The notes: generated by a model not told the origin, from the letters alone. Counted from the first letter of the stretch, positions 1-6,818 are shown. The stretch is 7,190 nucleotides of DNA from an uncultured Oscillospiraceae bacterium (GCA_905236265.1 CAJOOV010000101.1:1-7190), one strand, 5' to 3'. Translations and numbers: made by a program.

Positions 1-460
1 GGACTCCCTGCGTCCCTGGTTCGAGGAGCATCTGGGGCCGGACTTCTCCAAAAACCGTGCCAAGGCCATGGCCATTCTGCAGGAGGAAGCCAGCCTGAAC
101 GAAATCGTTCAGCTGGTAGGCAAGGACTCCCTGTCCCCCAACGACCAGCTCACGCTGGAAACCGCCCGCATGATTCGGGAGGACTTTTTGCAGCAGAACG
201 CCTTCGTGGACGTGGACACCTTCTCCGACTACCGCCGCCAGTTCCTGATGATGCAGATGATTCTGGACTACGACAGACTGTGCCGCAGCGCCCTTACCCG
301 TGGCGCTGACCTGAACGCCCTGTTCAGCATCAACGCCAGAAACGGCATTGGACGTGCCAAGACCGTCCCCGTGGACGAGTATGAGTCCGCCTACGCCGCC
401 ATCGGCGCAGAGATGGAGCAGGAGATTGCTGAAATTGCCGCCAGAGGGGAGGAAGAGTGA
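1..460 (+). CDS. atpA: V/A-type ATPase catalytic subunit A, C-terminal part (5' end outside window)
   Basis: This is the last 152 codons of subunit A, the nucleotide-hydrolysing subunit of the cytoplasmic V1 head, which exchanges ATP energy with ion movement through the membrane V0 ring. The frame is open from base 2, and the ATG at 68 is internal. The C-terminal helical domain is recognisable: an LRPWFEEHLGPDF stretch just inside the window, then the conserved EIVQLVGKDSLSPNDQLTLETARMIREDFLQQ region and the FSDYRRQFLMMQMILDYD helix. The Walker A motif, the bulge domain and the N-terminus lie upstream, so catalysis cannot be judged here. A full-length A subunit is usually a little under 600 residues. 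The stop TGA overlaps the next start (TGATG), and the gene's 3' end carries the ribosome binding site for subunit B, which suggests coupled translation. The gene is also called ntpA. The family assignment is firm; H+ versus Na+ specificity cannot be read from this subunit. Confidence 0.96.
   Translation, partial: DSLRPWFEEHLGPDFSKNRAKAMAILQEEASLNEIVQLVGKDSLSPNDQLTLETARMIREDFLQQNAFVDVDTFSDYRRQFLMMQMILDYDRLCRSALTRGADLNALFSINARNGIGRAKTVPVDEYESAYAAIGAEMEQEIAEIAARGEEE
446..453 (+). promoter_or_regulatory. Ribosome binding site for V-ATPase subunit B, inside the end of subunit A
   Basis: GGGGAGGA lies entirely within the last codons of subunit A, 6 nt before ATG 460. It decides between the adjacent GTG 457 and ATG 460. 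With the TGATG stop/start overlap it suggests translational coupling of A and B, which would help keep their equal stoichiometry. Confidence 0.8.
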
Positions 461-1839
461 TGATTCGGGAATATAAGACAATTGAATCCATCAACGGCCC
501 TCTGATGGTGGTGCGCCGTGTCAGCGGCGTGACCTATGACGAGCAGGCGGAGATTCAGCTCTCCGACGGCAGCATCCGCCGGGGCAAGGTGCTGGAGATC
601 AACGGCGACACCGCCGTGGTGCAGCTCTACGAGCCCTCCGCAGGCATCAACCTTGCCCAGTCCAAGGTGCGCTTTCTGGGGCACCCGCTGGAGCTGGCTG
701 TCAGTGAGGACATGATGGGCAGAGTGTTCTCCGGCATGGGCGTTCCCATTGACGGCGGCCCCGCCATTCTGGCCGAGGCGCACCGGGACATCAACGGCCT
801 TGCCATGAACCCCGCCGCCCGTGACTATCCTGACGAGTTCATCCAGACCGGTATTTCCACCATTGACGGATTGAATACGCTGGTGCGCGGGCAGAAGCTG
901 CCCATCTTCTCCGGCTCCGGCCTGCCCCACAACCAGCTCGCCGCCCAGATCGCCCGTCAGGCAAAGGTGCTGGACGATGAGAGCAAGTTTGCCGTGGTGT
1001 TCGCCGCCATCGGCATCACCTTTGAGGAATCCGAATACTTCGTGCAGGAGTTTACCCGCACCGGCGCTCTGGACCGCTCGGTAATGTTCATCAACCTTGC
1101 CAACGACCCCGCCGTGGAGCGTATTTCCACCCCCCGTATGGCACTCACCGCCGCCGAGTATCTGGCCTTTGACCGGGGTATGCACGTTCTGGTCATCCTC
1201 ACCGACATCACCAACTACGCAGAGGCTCTGCGTGAGGTGTCCGCCGCCAAGAAGGAAGTGCCGGGACGCCGGGGCTATCCAGGCTACCTGTATACCGACC
1301 TTGCCACCATGTACGAGCGTGCGGGACGGCATCTGGGACAGCCCGGCTCCATCACCATGATTCCCATTCTCACCATGCCTGAGGACGACAAAACCCACCC
1401 CATCCCCGACCTGACGGGATACATCACCGAGGGTCAGATCATCCTCTCCCGTGAGCTGTACCGCAAGGGCGTTCTGCCTCCCGTGGACGTGCTGCCCTCC
1501 CTGTCCCGTCTGAAGGACAAGGGCATCGGCGCAAAGAAGACCCGTGAGGATCACGCAGGCACCATGAACCAGCTCTTCGCCGCCTATGCCACCGGTAAGG
1601 AGAATCAGGAGCTGATTGCCATTCTGGGCGAGGGCGCCCTCTCCCCCACTGACCTGAAGTACGCCAAATTCGCCAACGAGTTTGAGCGCCGTTATGTCAC
1701 CCAGGGACAGGACGAGAACCGCTCCATTGTGGAGACGCTGGATCTGGGCTGGGAGCTGCTGAAGATCCTGCCGGAGAACGAGCTGAAGCGCATCAAGCCG
1801 GAGTTCATCGAAAAGTATCTCCACCGGGACGAGCAGTAA
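460..1839 (+). CDS. atpB: V/A-type ATPase subunit B (regulatory, non-catalytic)
   Basis: Subunit B alternates with A in the A3B3 head of the V1 ATPase. The N-terminus (MIREYKTIESINGPLMVV) is the typical beta-barrel start. The central nucleotide-binding fold contains the B-type signature VRGQKLPIFSGSGLPHNQL (about residues 142-160), in which the Walker A lysine is absent, as expected for the non-catalytic subunit. The LPSLSRL motif near 345-351 places Arg350 where the arginine finger of Enterococcus hirae NtpB lies. A helical C-terminal domain follows. The length of 459 residues is normal. I chose ATG 460 because it sits 6 nt after a strong GGGGAGGA and gives the usual family N-terminus; GTG 457 is in frame but would add only one residue. 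Subunit D follows after 15 bp. The gene is also called ntpB; the symbol atpB here means the V-type B subunit, not F-type subunit a. Confidence 0.97.
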   Translation: MIREYKTIESINGPLMVVRRVSGVTYDEQAEIQLSDGSIRRGKVLEINGDTAVVQLYEPSAGINLAQSKVRFLGHPLELAVSEDMMGRVFSGMGVPIDGGPAILAEAHRDINGLAMNPAARDYPDEFIQTGISTIDGLNTLVRGQKLPIFSGSGLPHNQLAAQIARQAKVLDDESKFAVVFAAIGITFEESEYFVQEFTRTGALDRSVMFINLANDPAVERISTPRMALTAAEYLAFDRGMHVLVILTDITNYAEALREVSAAKKEVPGRRGYPGYLYTDLATMYERAGRHLGQPGSITMIPILTMPEDDKTHPIPDLTGYITEGQIILSRELYRKGVLPPVDVLPSLSRLKDKGIGAKKTREDHAGTMNQLFAAYATGKENQELIAILGEGALSPTDLKYAKFANEFERRYVTQGQDENRSIVETLDLGWELLKILPENELKRIKPEFIEKYLHRDEQ

Positions 1840-1854
1840 AGGGGGTGCCGTGGA

Positions 1855-2544
1855 ATGCCTTCCGCACAGGTAAACGCCACCCGCATGGAGCTGACGAAGC
1901 AGAAGCGCAGGCTGGCGACCTCCTCCCGTGGACACAAGCTGCTGAAGGACAAGCGGGATGAGCTGATGAAGCAGTTCCTTGACCTGATTCGTGAGAACCG
2001 GGCGCTTCGGAAAAAGGTAGAGGAAGGGCTGATGCAGGCCCATGGCTCCTTCACCGTCGCATCCGCCCTGATGAGCAGCGAGATCATGGAGCAGAGCCTG
2101 CTCTACCCCAAGCAGAGTGTGGACTTGGACATGAGCTTCAAGAATATCATGTCCGTGAACGTGCCCCAGTACCGCTTCACCACCCGCAGCGCCGACGCCG
2201 GAGAGGTCTACCCCTACGGCTTCGCCACCACCAGCGGCGAGCTGGACAGCGCAGTGGATGCCCTGTCCTCCGTGTTTGAGGATATGCTGAAGCTGGCGCA
2301 GATTGAAAAGGCCTGCCAGCTCATGGCGGAGGAGATTGAAAAGACCCGCCGCCGGGTGAATGCGCTGGAATATGTGGTGATTCCCGACTGTCAGGCAAAG
2401 ATCAAGTCCATCTCCATGAAGCTGGACGAGAACGAGCGCAACAACACCATTCGCCTGATGAAGGTGAAGGATATGATGCTGAACGCCGAGATTGAGGAGC
2501 GCCGCAAGCGCACCGCCGAGGCCATCAGCCAGAGTCGCAATTGA
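1855..2544 (+). CDS. atpD: V/A-type ATPase subunit D (central rotor stalk)
   Basis: Subunit D is the rotating central shaft that passes torque between the A3B3 head and the membrane ring. The 229-residue protein shows the family hallmarks. Near the N-terminus are NATRMELTKQKRRL and GHKLLKDKRDELM (about 7-38), the first arm of the long coiled coil. A central beta-rich segment spans roughly 85-130. The C-terminal arm includes RRRVNALEYVVIPDCQAKI (about 166-183) and a charged helix running to the end. There is no signal peptide or membrane segment. The start ATG is 15 bp after the B stop and is preceded by AAAGGGGG at 1838-1845. This is the last gene of the operon copy seen here; a strong hairpin begins 8 bp after its stop. 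The length is slightly above the usual 200-220. The gene is also called ntpD. Confidence 0.95.
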   Translation: MPSAQVNATRMELTKQKRRLATSSRGHKLLKDKRDELMKQFLDLIRENRALRKKVEEGLMQAHGSFTVASALMSSEIMEQSLLYPKQSVDLDMSFKNIMSVNVPQYRFTTRSADAGEVYPYGFATTSGELDSAVDALSSVFEDMLKLAQIEKACQLMAEEIEKTRRRVNALEYVVIPDCQAKIKSISMKLDENERNNTIRLMKVKDMMLNAEIEERRKRTAEAISQSRN

Positions 2545-2551
2545 CGAATGC

Positions 2552-2583
2552 AAAACAGCCGACCCGGTTGGGTCGGCTGTTTT
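2552..2583. terminator. Bidirectional intrinsic terminator between the V-ATPase operon and glgP
   Basis: A perfect 14-bp inverted repeat has arms AAAACAGCCGACCC (2552-2565) and GGGTCGGCTGTTTT (2570-2583) around a GGTT loop. On the plus strand it starts 8 bp after the subunit D stop and ends in a T-tract. The A-tract of the left arm gives a matching T-tract on the minus strand, so it can also terminate glgP, which converges on it. Confidence 0.9.
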
Positions 2584-2603
2584 CGTATGATTTGCCATTT
2601 TTC

Positions 2604-2634
2604 AGGGGCTGCCTCATTTTGTGAGACAGCCCCT
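2604..2634 (+). terminator. Second hairpin, probable back-up terminator
   Basis: The left arm AGGGGCTG (2604-2611) pairs with CAGCCCCT (2627-2634). One C/A mismatch follows, then a 4-bp inner stem (CTCA/TGAG) and the loop TTTTG. On the plus strand it is followed by a T-rich stretch (TCTTCGTTTTA), as expected for an intrinsic terminator. On the minus strand the following bases are A-rich (GAAAAATGG), so it would not terminate glgP by the usual mechanism. It ends 15 bp from the glgP stop. It may alternatively be a copy of a dispersed palindromic repeat. Confidence 0.6.
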
Positions 2635-2649
2635 CTTCGTTTTACAGTA

Positions 2650-5082
2650 TTACTCCTTATTGCGCACATCCACATGCCAGATACGCTGGGCGTAATCGAC
2701 AATGGAGCGGTCGGAGGCAAAGATGCCGGAGCGGGCGATATTCGTCAATGACATCCGGTTCCAGCGCTTCTGATCCTGATAGGCCTTGGCAACCTGCTCC
2801 TGCTCATAGCGGTAGCTCTCGAAGTCAGCCAGCAGCAGATAAGGATCAGCCTGACCGCCGTTGCCGAACATGAGGCCGTTGGACAGGTCGGAATAGCTCT
2901 TGCCGTCGGAGAAGCCCTGAGAGATATTGTTCAGCACGTCCCGGATGGCCTGAGACTGGTTGTAATACTCGTAGGAGTTGTAGCCGTAGCGCAGCTTATC
3001 TGCCACCTCGTCCGCCTTGAGGCCGAAGATGAAGATATTCTCGTCCCCAACCACCTGATGCATCTCCACATTGGCACCGTCCTCTGTGCCGATGGTCAGA
3101 GCGCCGTTCATCATCAGCTTCATATTGCCGGTGCCGGAGGCCTCCTTGCCTGCGGTAGAGATCTGCTCGCTCAGCTCGGCGGCGGGCATCAGCTTCTCTG
3201 CCAGAGACACACGGTAGTTCTCAAGGAAGAACACCTGAAGCTGTCCGTCGCAGCGGGGGTCGCTGTTGATCTGCTTCTGCAGGGAGACAATCAGCTCAAT
3301 GATGCGCTTGGCAGTGGCATAGCCCGCTGCGGCCTTTGCACCGAAGAGGAAGGTGCGGGGCTGAATCTGCTTGCCCTCCTGAATCTGGTGATACAGGTGG
3401 ATAATGTTCATCACGTTCAGAAGCTGGCGCTTGTACTCGTGCAGGCGCTTCACCTGAACGTCAAACATGGCATCGGGGTTCAGTTTGAAGCCGAACTCCT
3501 TGGCGGCATAGGCGGCAAAGGCCTCCTTGTTGTCCCGCTTGATCTTGGCAAGCTGGTTCAGCACGCCGGCATCCTCCCGGCCTGCCTCGAACTTCTTCAG
3601 CAGCGTGGGATGGAGGAGGTATTCATCGCTCCCGGTGACATCACGAATGAGCTTGTCCAGCTCAGGGTTGATCTCACTGAGCCAGCGGCGGTGGTCAACG
3701 CCGTTGGTGACGTTGGTAAACTTCTCCGGCGTGCGGAGGTAGGCGGTGTGGAACACGTCCTTTTTCAGAATCTCGGAGTGGAGGGCGGCAACGCCGTTGA
3801 CGGCATAGCAGGCGGCAACGTCCAGATTTGCCATACGCACGTCCCCGTCCCACATGATGGCCAGCTCCTTGGCCTTGCGCTCGTCATTGTGGAAGAACGC
3901 CCGCACCTCCTTGAGATACCGGTTGTTGATCTCGCAGAGAATCATAAAGATACGGGGCAGCAGACCCTGAATCAGAATCTGAGGCCAGTGCTCCAGCGCC
4001 TCTGCCATAACGGTATGGTTGGTGTAGGCCACGGAGCGGGTGGTGATGTGCCACGCCTCGTCCCAGCCCATGCCCTCCTCGTCCATGAGGATCCGCATCA
4101 GCTCAGGAATAACCATGGTGGGGTGGGTGTCGTTGATCTGGAAGACGTGCTTCTCGTGGAAGTTCTTCAGGGTGCCATAGAGCTTCTTGTGCTTGCGCAC
4201 CACGGACTGCACCGTGGCGGAGACGAAGAAATACTGCTGCTTCAGGCGCAGGCTCTTGCCCTCGTAGTGCTCGTCAGCGGGATAGATGACCTTTGCAATG
4301 GTCTCGGCGGTAATCTGCTGCTCCACCGCCTTGAGATACTCGCCGCTGTTGTACAGGCTCATATTCACCGCCGCAGGGCTCTTGGCATCCCACAGGCGCA
4401 GCTTGTTCACATGGTCAGTCTGGTAGCCGGCAATCATCATATCCTTCGGCACAGCCAGAACATCGGTGCAGTCTCTCTGGGTGCAGACCAGCTTGCCCTC
4501 CTCGTTCCAGTGGGAGTCCACCGTACCGCCGAAATGGACGGTGACGCTCTCCTCCTCGTGGGGCATCAGCCATGCGTCGCCCAGCTCCAGCCACTCGTCC
4601 GCAAGCTCGATCTGCTTGCCGTCGGAGATCTTCTGCTTGAACAGGCCGAGCTGATAGCAGATGGAATATCCGGTGGCGGGAATCTCCTGCGTGGTCATGG
4701 ACTCCAGATAGCAGGCGGCCAGACGGCCCAGACCGCCGTTGCCCAGAGAGGCATCCGGCTCCAGCTCAAACAGGTCGCCCGGCTCGAAGCCGATCTCCCG
4801 AATGGCAGCCTTCAGGGGTTCCAGCACCCCCAGATTGTAGGCATTCTTCACCAGAGAGCGCCCCATCAGGAACTCCATGGACAGATAATGCACCTGACGT
4901 GCCTGAGTCTTGTCAATCCGGCGGGACGTGTCGATCCGGTTTGCGGACATCAGATCCCGAATCACCAGCGCACATGCCTTGAACATCTGGGCATCCGTCG
5001 CCTCGGAGGGAATTCTGCCGAAGTTGCGGCGCAGCTTGCCCTCGATCAGGGTGCGAAGCTCTTCCTTGGTGTAATTCTTCAT
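2650..5082 (-). CDS. glgP: Glycogen/maltodextrin phosphorylase
   Basis: This is a GT35-family alpha-glucan phosphorylase, a cytosolic PLP enzyme that uses phosphate to release glucose-1-phosphate from glycogen or maltodextrin. The 810 residues match the usual length of about 800-815. Visible motifs in order are YLSMEFLMGR (66-75), DASLGNGGLGRLAACYLES (110-128), INDTHPTMVIPELMR (316-330), TNHTVMAEALE (354-364), VKRLHEYKRQLLN (544-556) and the cofactor motif EASGTGNMK with the PLP lysine at 655, then MNGALTIGT. No active-site residue appears missing. The usual TNG[VI]TxRRW region reads TNGVDHRRW. The start ATG at 5082 has GGAGG 7 nt upstream. The gene stands alone: no glgB, glgC, glgA or malQ is adjacent in the window. 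It converges on the V-ATPase operon and diverges from the carboxypeptidase gene. Glycogen and maltodextrin preference cannot be separated from sequence alone. Confidence 0.97.
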   Translation of the reverse strand: MKNYTKEELRTLIEGKLRRNFGRIPSEATDAQMFKACALVIRDLMSANRIDTSRRIDKTQARQVHYLSMEFLMGRSLVKNAYNLGVLEPLKAAIREIGFEPGDLFELEPDASLGNGGLGRLAACYLESMTTQEIPATGYSICYQLGLFKQKISDGKQIELADEWLELGDAWLMPHEEESVTVHFGGTVDSHWNEEGKLVCTQRDCTDVLAVPKDMMIAGYQTDHVNKLRLWDAKSPAAVNMSLYNSGEYLKAVEQQITAETIAKVIYPADEHYEGKSLRLKQQYFFVSATVQSVVRKHKKLYGTLKNFHEKHVFQINDTHPTMVIPELMRILMDEEGMGWDEAWHITTRSVAYTNHTVMAEALEHWPQILIQGLLPRIFMILCEINNRYLKEVRAFFHNDERKAKELAIMWDGDVRMANLDVAACYAVNGVAALHSEILKKDVFHTAYLRTPEKFTNVTNGVDHRRWLSEINPELDKLIRDVTGSDEYLLHPTLLKKFEAGREDAGVLNQLAKIKRDNKEAFAAYAAKEFGFKLNPDAMFDVQVKRLHEYKRQLLNVMNIIHLYHQIQEGKQIQPRTFLFGAKAAAGYATAKRIIELIVSLQKQINSDPRCDGQLQVFFLENYRVSLAEKLMPAAELSEQISTAGKEASGTGNMKLMMNGALTIGTEDGANVEMHQVVGDENIFIFGLKADEVADKLRYGYNSYEYYNQSQAIRDVLNNISQGFSDGKSYSDLSNGLMFGNGGQADPYLLLADFESYRYEQEQVAKAYQDQKRWNRMSLTNIARSGIFASDRSIVDYAQRIWHVDVRNKE

Positions 5083-5171
5083 AGATGTGCCTCCATTTCT
5101 ATTCTGAGCAGAGGGAGCGGATGCCGGAGGGTGTCCGCTGCGTCTGCGAAAAACGACCTTTTAACCTATTG

Positions 5172-5200
5172 AGAGTACCACACGAGCGGATTGTTGTCAA
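5172..5200 (-). promoter_or_regulatory. Predicted sigma-A promoter of glgP
   Basis: On the minus strand a perfect -35 TTGACA (5195-5200) is separated by 17 bp from TACTCT (5172-5177), which matches TATAAT at three positions. Transcription would begin near 5165, giving a leader of about 83 nt before glgP. The -35 box lies inside an inverted repeat (5195-5209). The perfect -35 and ideal spacing support it; the poor -10 suggests it may be weak or activator-dependent. Confidence 0.55.
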
Positions 5201-5209
5201 TTCCTGACA
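5195..5209. promoter_or_regulatory. Operator-like inverted repeat over the glgP -35 box
   Basis: TGTCA-ATTCC-TGACA is a perfect 5-bp inverted repeat with a 5-bp spacer. One half-site is the complement of most of the glgP -35 hexamer, so a dimeric protein bound here would compete with RNA polymerase. No known regulator consensus was matched; it does not fit a catabolite-response element. Short repeats of this size can occur by chance. Confidence 0.35.
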
Positions 5210-5360
5210 CTATATTTTCTCAAATAATGCCTAAAATATCTGAATCCAAGGCACATTTTGTAACAAATATGTCAGCTATAGGAAAAATCTTCCAGCATGT
5301 TTTTTCTCTGCCAAACCACAATAGCAGTATTCCCCAACGGAAAAGAAAGGAAACAGACCC
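5201..5360. other. AT-rich divergent spacer upstream of the carboxypeptidase gene
   Basis: This stretch is clearly more AT-rich than the flanking genes and has no convincing reading frame. It should contain the carboxypeptidase gene's promoter, but I could not find a well-spaced sigma-A pair. GCTATA (5275-5280), 15 bp ahead of CATGTTTT (5296-5303), is a weak match to sporulation-type promoters. Inverted repeats are ATATTTT (5212-5218) with AAAATAT (5233-5239), and the near-palindrome TTTGTAACAAA (5257-5267). A ribosome binding site AAAGGA (5346-5351) precedes the start at 5361 by 9 nt. Confidence 0.5.
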
Positions 5361-6506
5361 ATGAAAAAACGCTTGAATATCCTTATCACCCTCCTGTTTG
5401 TCCTCGCCTCGGTGCCGCTGTGGGGCTTTGCCGCAGATGCGGAGAGCCTGCCTCCGGTGGAGGTTCACGCAAAATCCGCGCTGCTGATGGAGCGGGAGAC
5501 GGGAACGGTGCTCTATGAGTCCAACGCCCGCCAGCCGCTGCCCCCTGCCTCCGTGACAAAGGTAATGACCATGCTTCTGGTGACAGAGGCGGTGGACAAC
5601 GGCAGCCTGTCACTGGACGAGCCTGTCACCGCCAGCGCCTATGCCGCAGGCATGGGGGGCAGTCAGGTCTATCTGGAGGAGGGGGAGCAGATGAGCGTCA
5701 GCGAGATGCTCAAAGCCGTTGCGGTTGCCTCCGGAAATGATGCGGCGGTGGCGCTTGCCGAGCATCTGAAGGGCAGTGAGGCCGCCTTCGTGGACGCCAT
5801 GAACGCCAGAGCAAAGGAGCTGGGCATGGAGGACACCCACTTTGTCAACTGCACCGGGCTGCCCGCCGAGGGACATGTCACCACCGCCTACGATATTGCC
5901 CTCATGTCCCGCCAGCTGCTCAGCCACGAGACCATCCGCCCCTATGTGGGGACGTGGATGGACACCCTGCGCAGCGGCTCCTTCCAGCTTGCCAACACCA
6001 ACAAGCTGATTCACTCCTTCAACGGTGCCACCGGGCTGAAAACCGGCTTCACCCAGGACGCAGGCTTCTGTATCTCCGCCAGCGCACAGCGGGAGGGCAT
6101 GGAGCTGATTGCCGTGGTGCTGGGCAGCGAGACCTCCGCAGACCGGTTTGACAGCGCAAAGGCGCTGCTGAACTACGGCTTCGGCGGCTGGGCCATGGCT
6201 GACCTCTCCCCCGCAGACCCCATCCCCGCCGTACCTGTGTCTCTGGGCGAGACAGCGTGGATACAGCCCGAGCCGGAGTGTGCCACACGGCTGCTGCTGC
6301 CCAAAAATGAGGCAGGTATGCTGGAGGTCACCGCAGAGACGGTGGAGGGAGTGGAGGCTCCCGTGGAGCCGGGGCAGGTGCTGGGAACGCTTCGTGCCTT
6401 TGTGGACGGGGAGCAGGTGGGAGAAATCTCCCTGATTGCCCCCACGCAGGTGCCCCGGCGCTCCTTCGGGCGGCTGTTTCAGGAGATGCTGTCCGGTCTG
6501 GTCTGA
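5361..6506 (+). CDS. dacF: D-alanyl-D-alanine carboxypeptidase (DacF/PBP5 type, peptidase S11)
   Basis: This is a serine DD-carboxypeptidase that removes the terminal D-Ala from peptidoglycan stem peptides outside the cytoplasmic membrane. Of its 381 residues, the first 27 or so form a signal peptide: KKR, a hydrophobic core, then ADA at 25-27 as a likely cleavage site. The penicillin-binding triad is intact: SVTK (Ser64 nucleophile, Lys67), SGN (124-126) and KTG (227-229). The segment from about 280 to 360 fits the beta-rich PBP5 C-terminal domain. The tail SFGRLFQEMLSGLV could be a short amphipathic membrane-associating helix. ATG 5361 is supported by AAAGGA and by the signal peptide directly after it. 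It is divergent from glgP and convergent with spoIIID. DacF is a sporulation cortex enzyme in Bacillus, but S11 paralogues are many, so dacF rather than another dac name is a best guess. The family assignment itself is firm. Confidence 0.93.
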   Translation: MKKRLNILITLLFVLASVPLWGFAADAESLPPVEVHAKSALLMERETGTVLYESNARQPLPPASVTKVMTMLLVTEAVDNGSLSLDEPVTASAYAAGMGGSQVYLEEGEQMSVSEMLKAVAVASGNDAAVALAEHLKGSEAAFVDAMNARAKELGMEDTHFVNCTGLPAEGHVTTAYDIALMSRQLLSHETIRPYVGTWMDTLRSGSFQLANTNKLIHSFNGATGLKTGFTQDAGFCISASAQREGMELIAVVLGSETSADRFDSAKALLNYGFGGWAMADLSPADPIPAVPVSLGETAWIQPEPECATRLLLPKNEAGMLEVTAETVEGVEAPVEPGQVLGTLRAFVDGEQVGEISLIAPTQVPRRSFGRLFQEMLSGLV

Positions 6507-6514
6507 CGGCGGGC

Positions 6515-6540
6515 GGGGCGGCTCAGCCGCCGCCCCGTTT
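6515..6540 (+). terminator. GC-rich hairpin terminating the carboxypeptidase gene and overlapping the spoIIID 3' end
   Basis: Perfect 8-bp arms GGGGCGGC (6515-6522) and GCCGCCCC (6529-6536) surround the loop TCAGCC, followed by GTTT. It starts 8 bp after the carboxypeptidase stop. The T-tract is short, so termination may be partial. The right arm encodes the last residues of SpoIIID on the other strand, and the loop contains the spoIIID stop codon. On the minus strand no T-tract follows. Confidence 0.6.
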
Positions 6541-6783
6541 CCCCTGATACTTCTCCCTCGTGGCCATGCCGCCCCGGATGTGGCGCTGCGCCTTGTTCTC
6601 CTCCAATACCGGGAGCACCTGCCGGTACAGTCCCCGGTTGATGGCGGGCAGGCGCTCCCGGATGTCCTTGTGTACCGTGGACTTGCTGACGCCGAACGCC
6701 AGCGCCGCCGACCGTACCGTGGCCTTATGCTCTATGATGTAGGCAGCCAATGCCTGCACCCGCTCCTCAATGTTCCCCTTCAT
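6523..6783 (-). CDS. spoIIID: Stage III sporulation transcriptional regulator SpoIIID
   Basis: SpoIIID is a small DNA-binding protein of the mother cell that activates or represses sigma-E genes and helps bring on sigma-K. The 86-residue product shows the family core throughout: IEERVQALAAYIIEHKATVR, the helix-turn-helix AALAFGVSKSTVHKD (about 26-40), then ERLPAINRGL and the basic C-terminal part ENKAQRHIRGGMATREKY (about 62-79), which in the Bacillus protein also contacts DNA. It is slightly shorter than the 93-residue Bacillus subtilis protein. I chose ATG 6783 because GGAG lies 9 nt upstream and the N-terminus then aligns with the family; a TTG at 6798 would add five residues (MELLP) and leave no visible ribosome binding site. 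The protein ends in KRGGG, encoded by the terminator hairpin shared with the convergent carboxypeptidase gene. Its presence indicates an endospore-forming organism, or one with a retained sporulation programme. Confidence 0.95.
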   Translation of the reverse strand: MKGNIEERVQALAAYIIEHKATVRSAALAFGVSKSTVHKDIRERLPAINRGLYRQVLPVLEENKAQRHIRGGMATREKYQGKRGGG

Positions 6784-6792
6784 GGGCAGCAA

Positions 6793-6796
6793 CTCC
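6793..6796 (-). promoter_or_regulatory. Ribosome binding site deciding the spoIIID start
   Basis: GGAG on the minus strand lies 9 nt before ATG 6783. It overlaps the coding region that would exist if TTG 6798 were the start, so it favours the 86-residue form. Confidence 0.6.
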
Positions 6797-6818
6797 AATT
6801 AATGGTCTTTCTGTCCCC

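Noticed and set aside
391..2598. 735-codon open frame on the minus strand across V-ATPase subunits B and D
   Set aside because: It lies antisense to two unmistakable conserved genes. Its product is a low-complexity mix rich in Leu, Gly, His and Val, typical of the shadow frame of GC-rich genes, and it has no recognisable domain.
2548..2751. Small plus-strand frame starting in the terminator region
   Set aside because: It begins inside the terminator hairpin and continues antisense into the glgP 3' end. No gene-like features.
3058..5172. 704-codon open frame on the plus strand across glgP
   Set aside because: It is antisense to a full-length glycogen phosphorylase with all motifs intact. The Leu/Val/Gly/His-rich product has no recognisable domain and is best explained by codon bias.
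5258..5282. TTGTAA with TATAGG as a sigma-A promoter of the carboxypeptidase gene
   Set aside because: TATAGG begins only 13 bp after TTGTAA, too short for sigma-A, and no hexamer at 16-18 bp upstream resembles a -35 box.
5220..5468. 82-codon minus-strand frame crossing the glgP/carboxypeptidase spacer
   Set aside because: It runs antisense through the carboxypeptidase signal peptide, has no convincing ribosome binding site that I can see, and shows no family resemblance.
5610..6014. 134-codon minus-strand frame within the carboxypeptidase gene
   Set aside because: It is a shadow of the S11 carboxypeptidase frame, which has signal peptide and catalytic motifs in the right order.
6784..6798. 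N-terminal extension of SpoIIID from a TTG start
   Set aside because: The added residues MELLP are not part of the family start, and the visible GGAG is correctly spaced only for ATG 6783.
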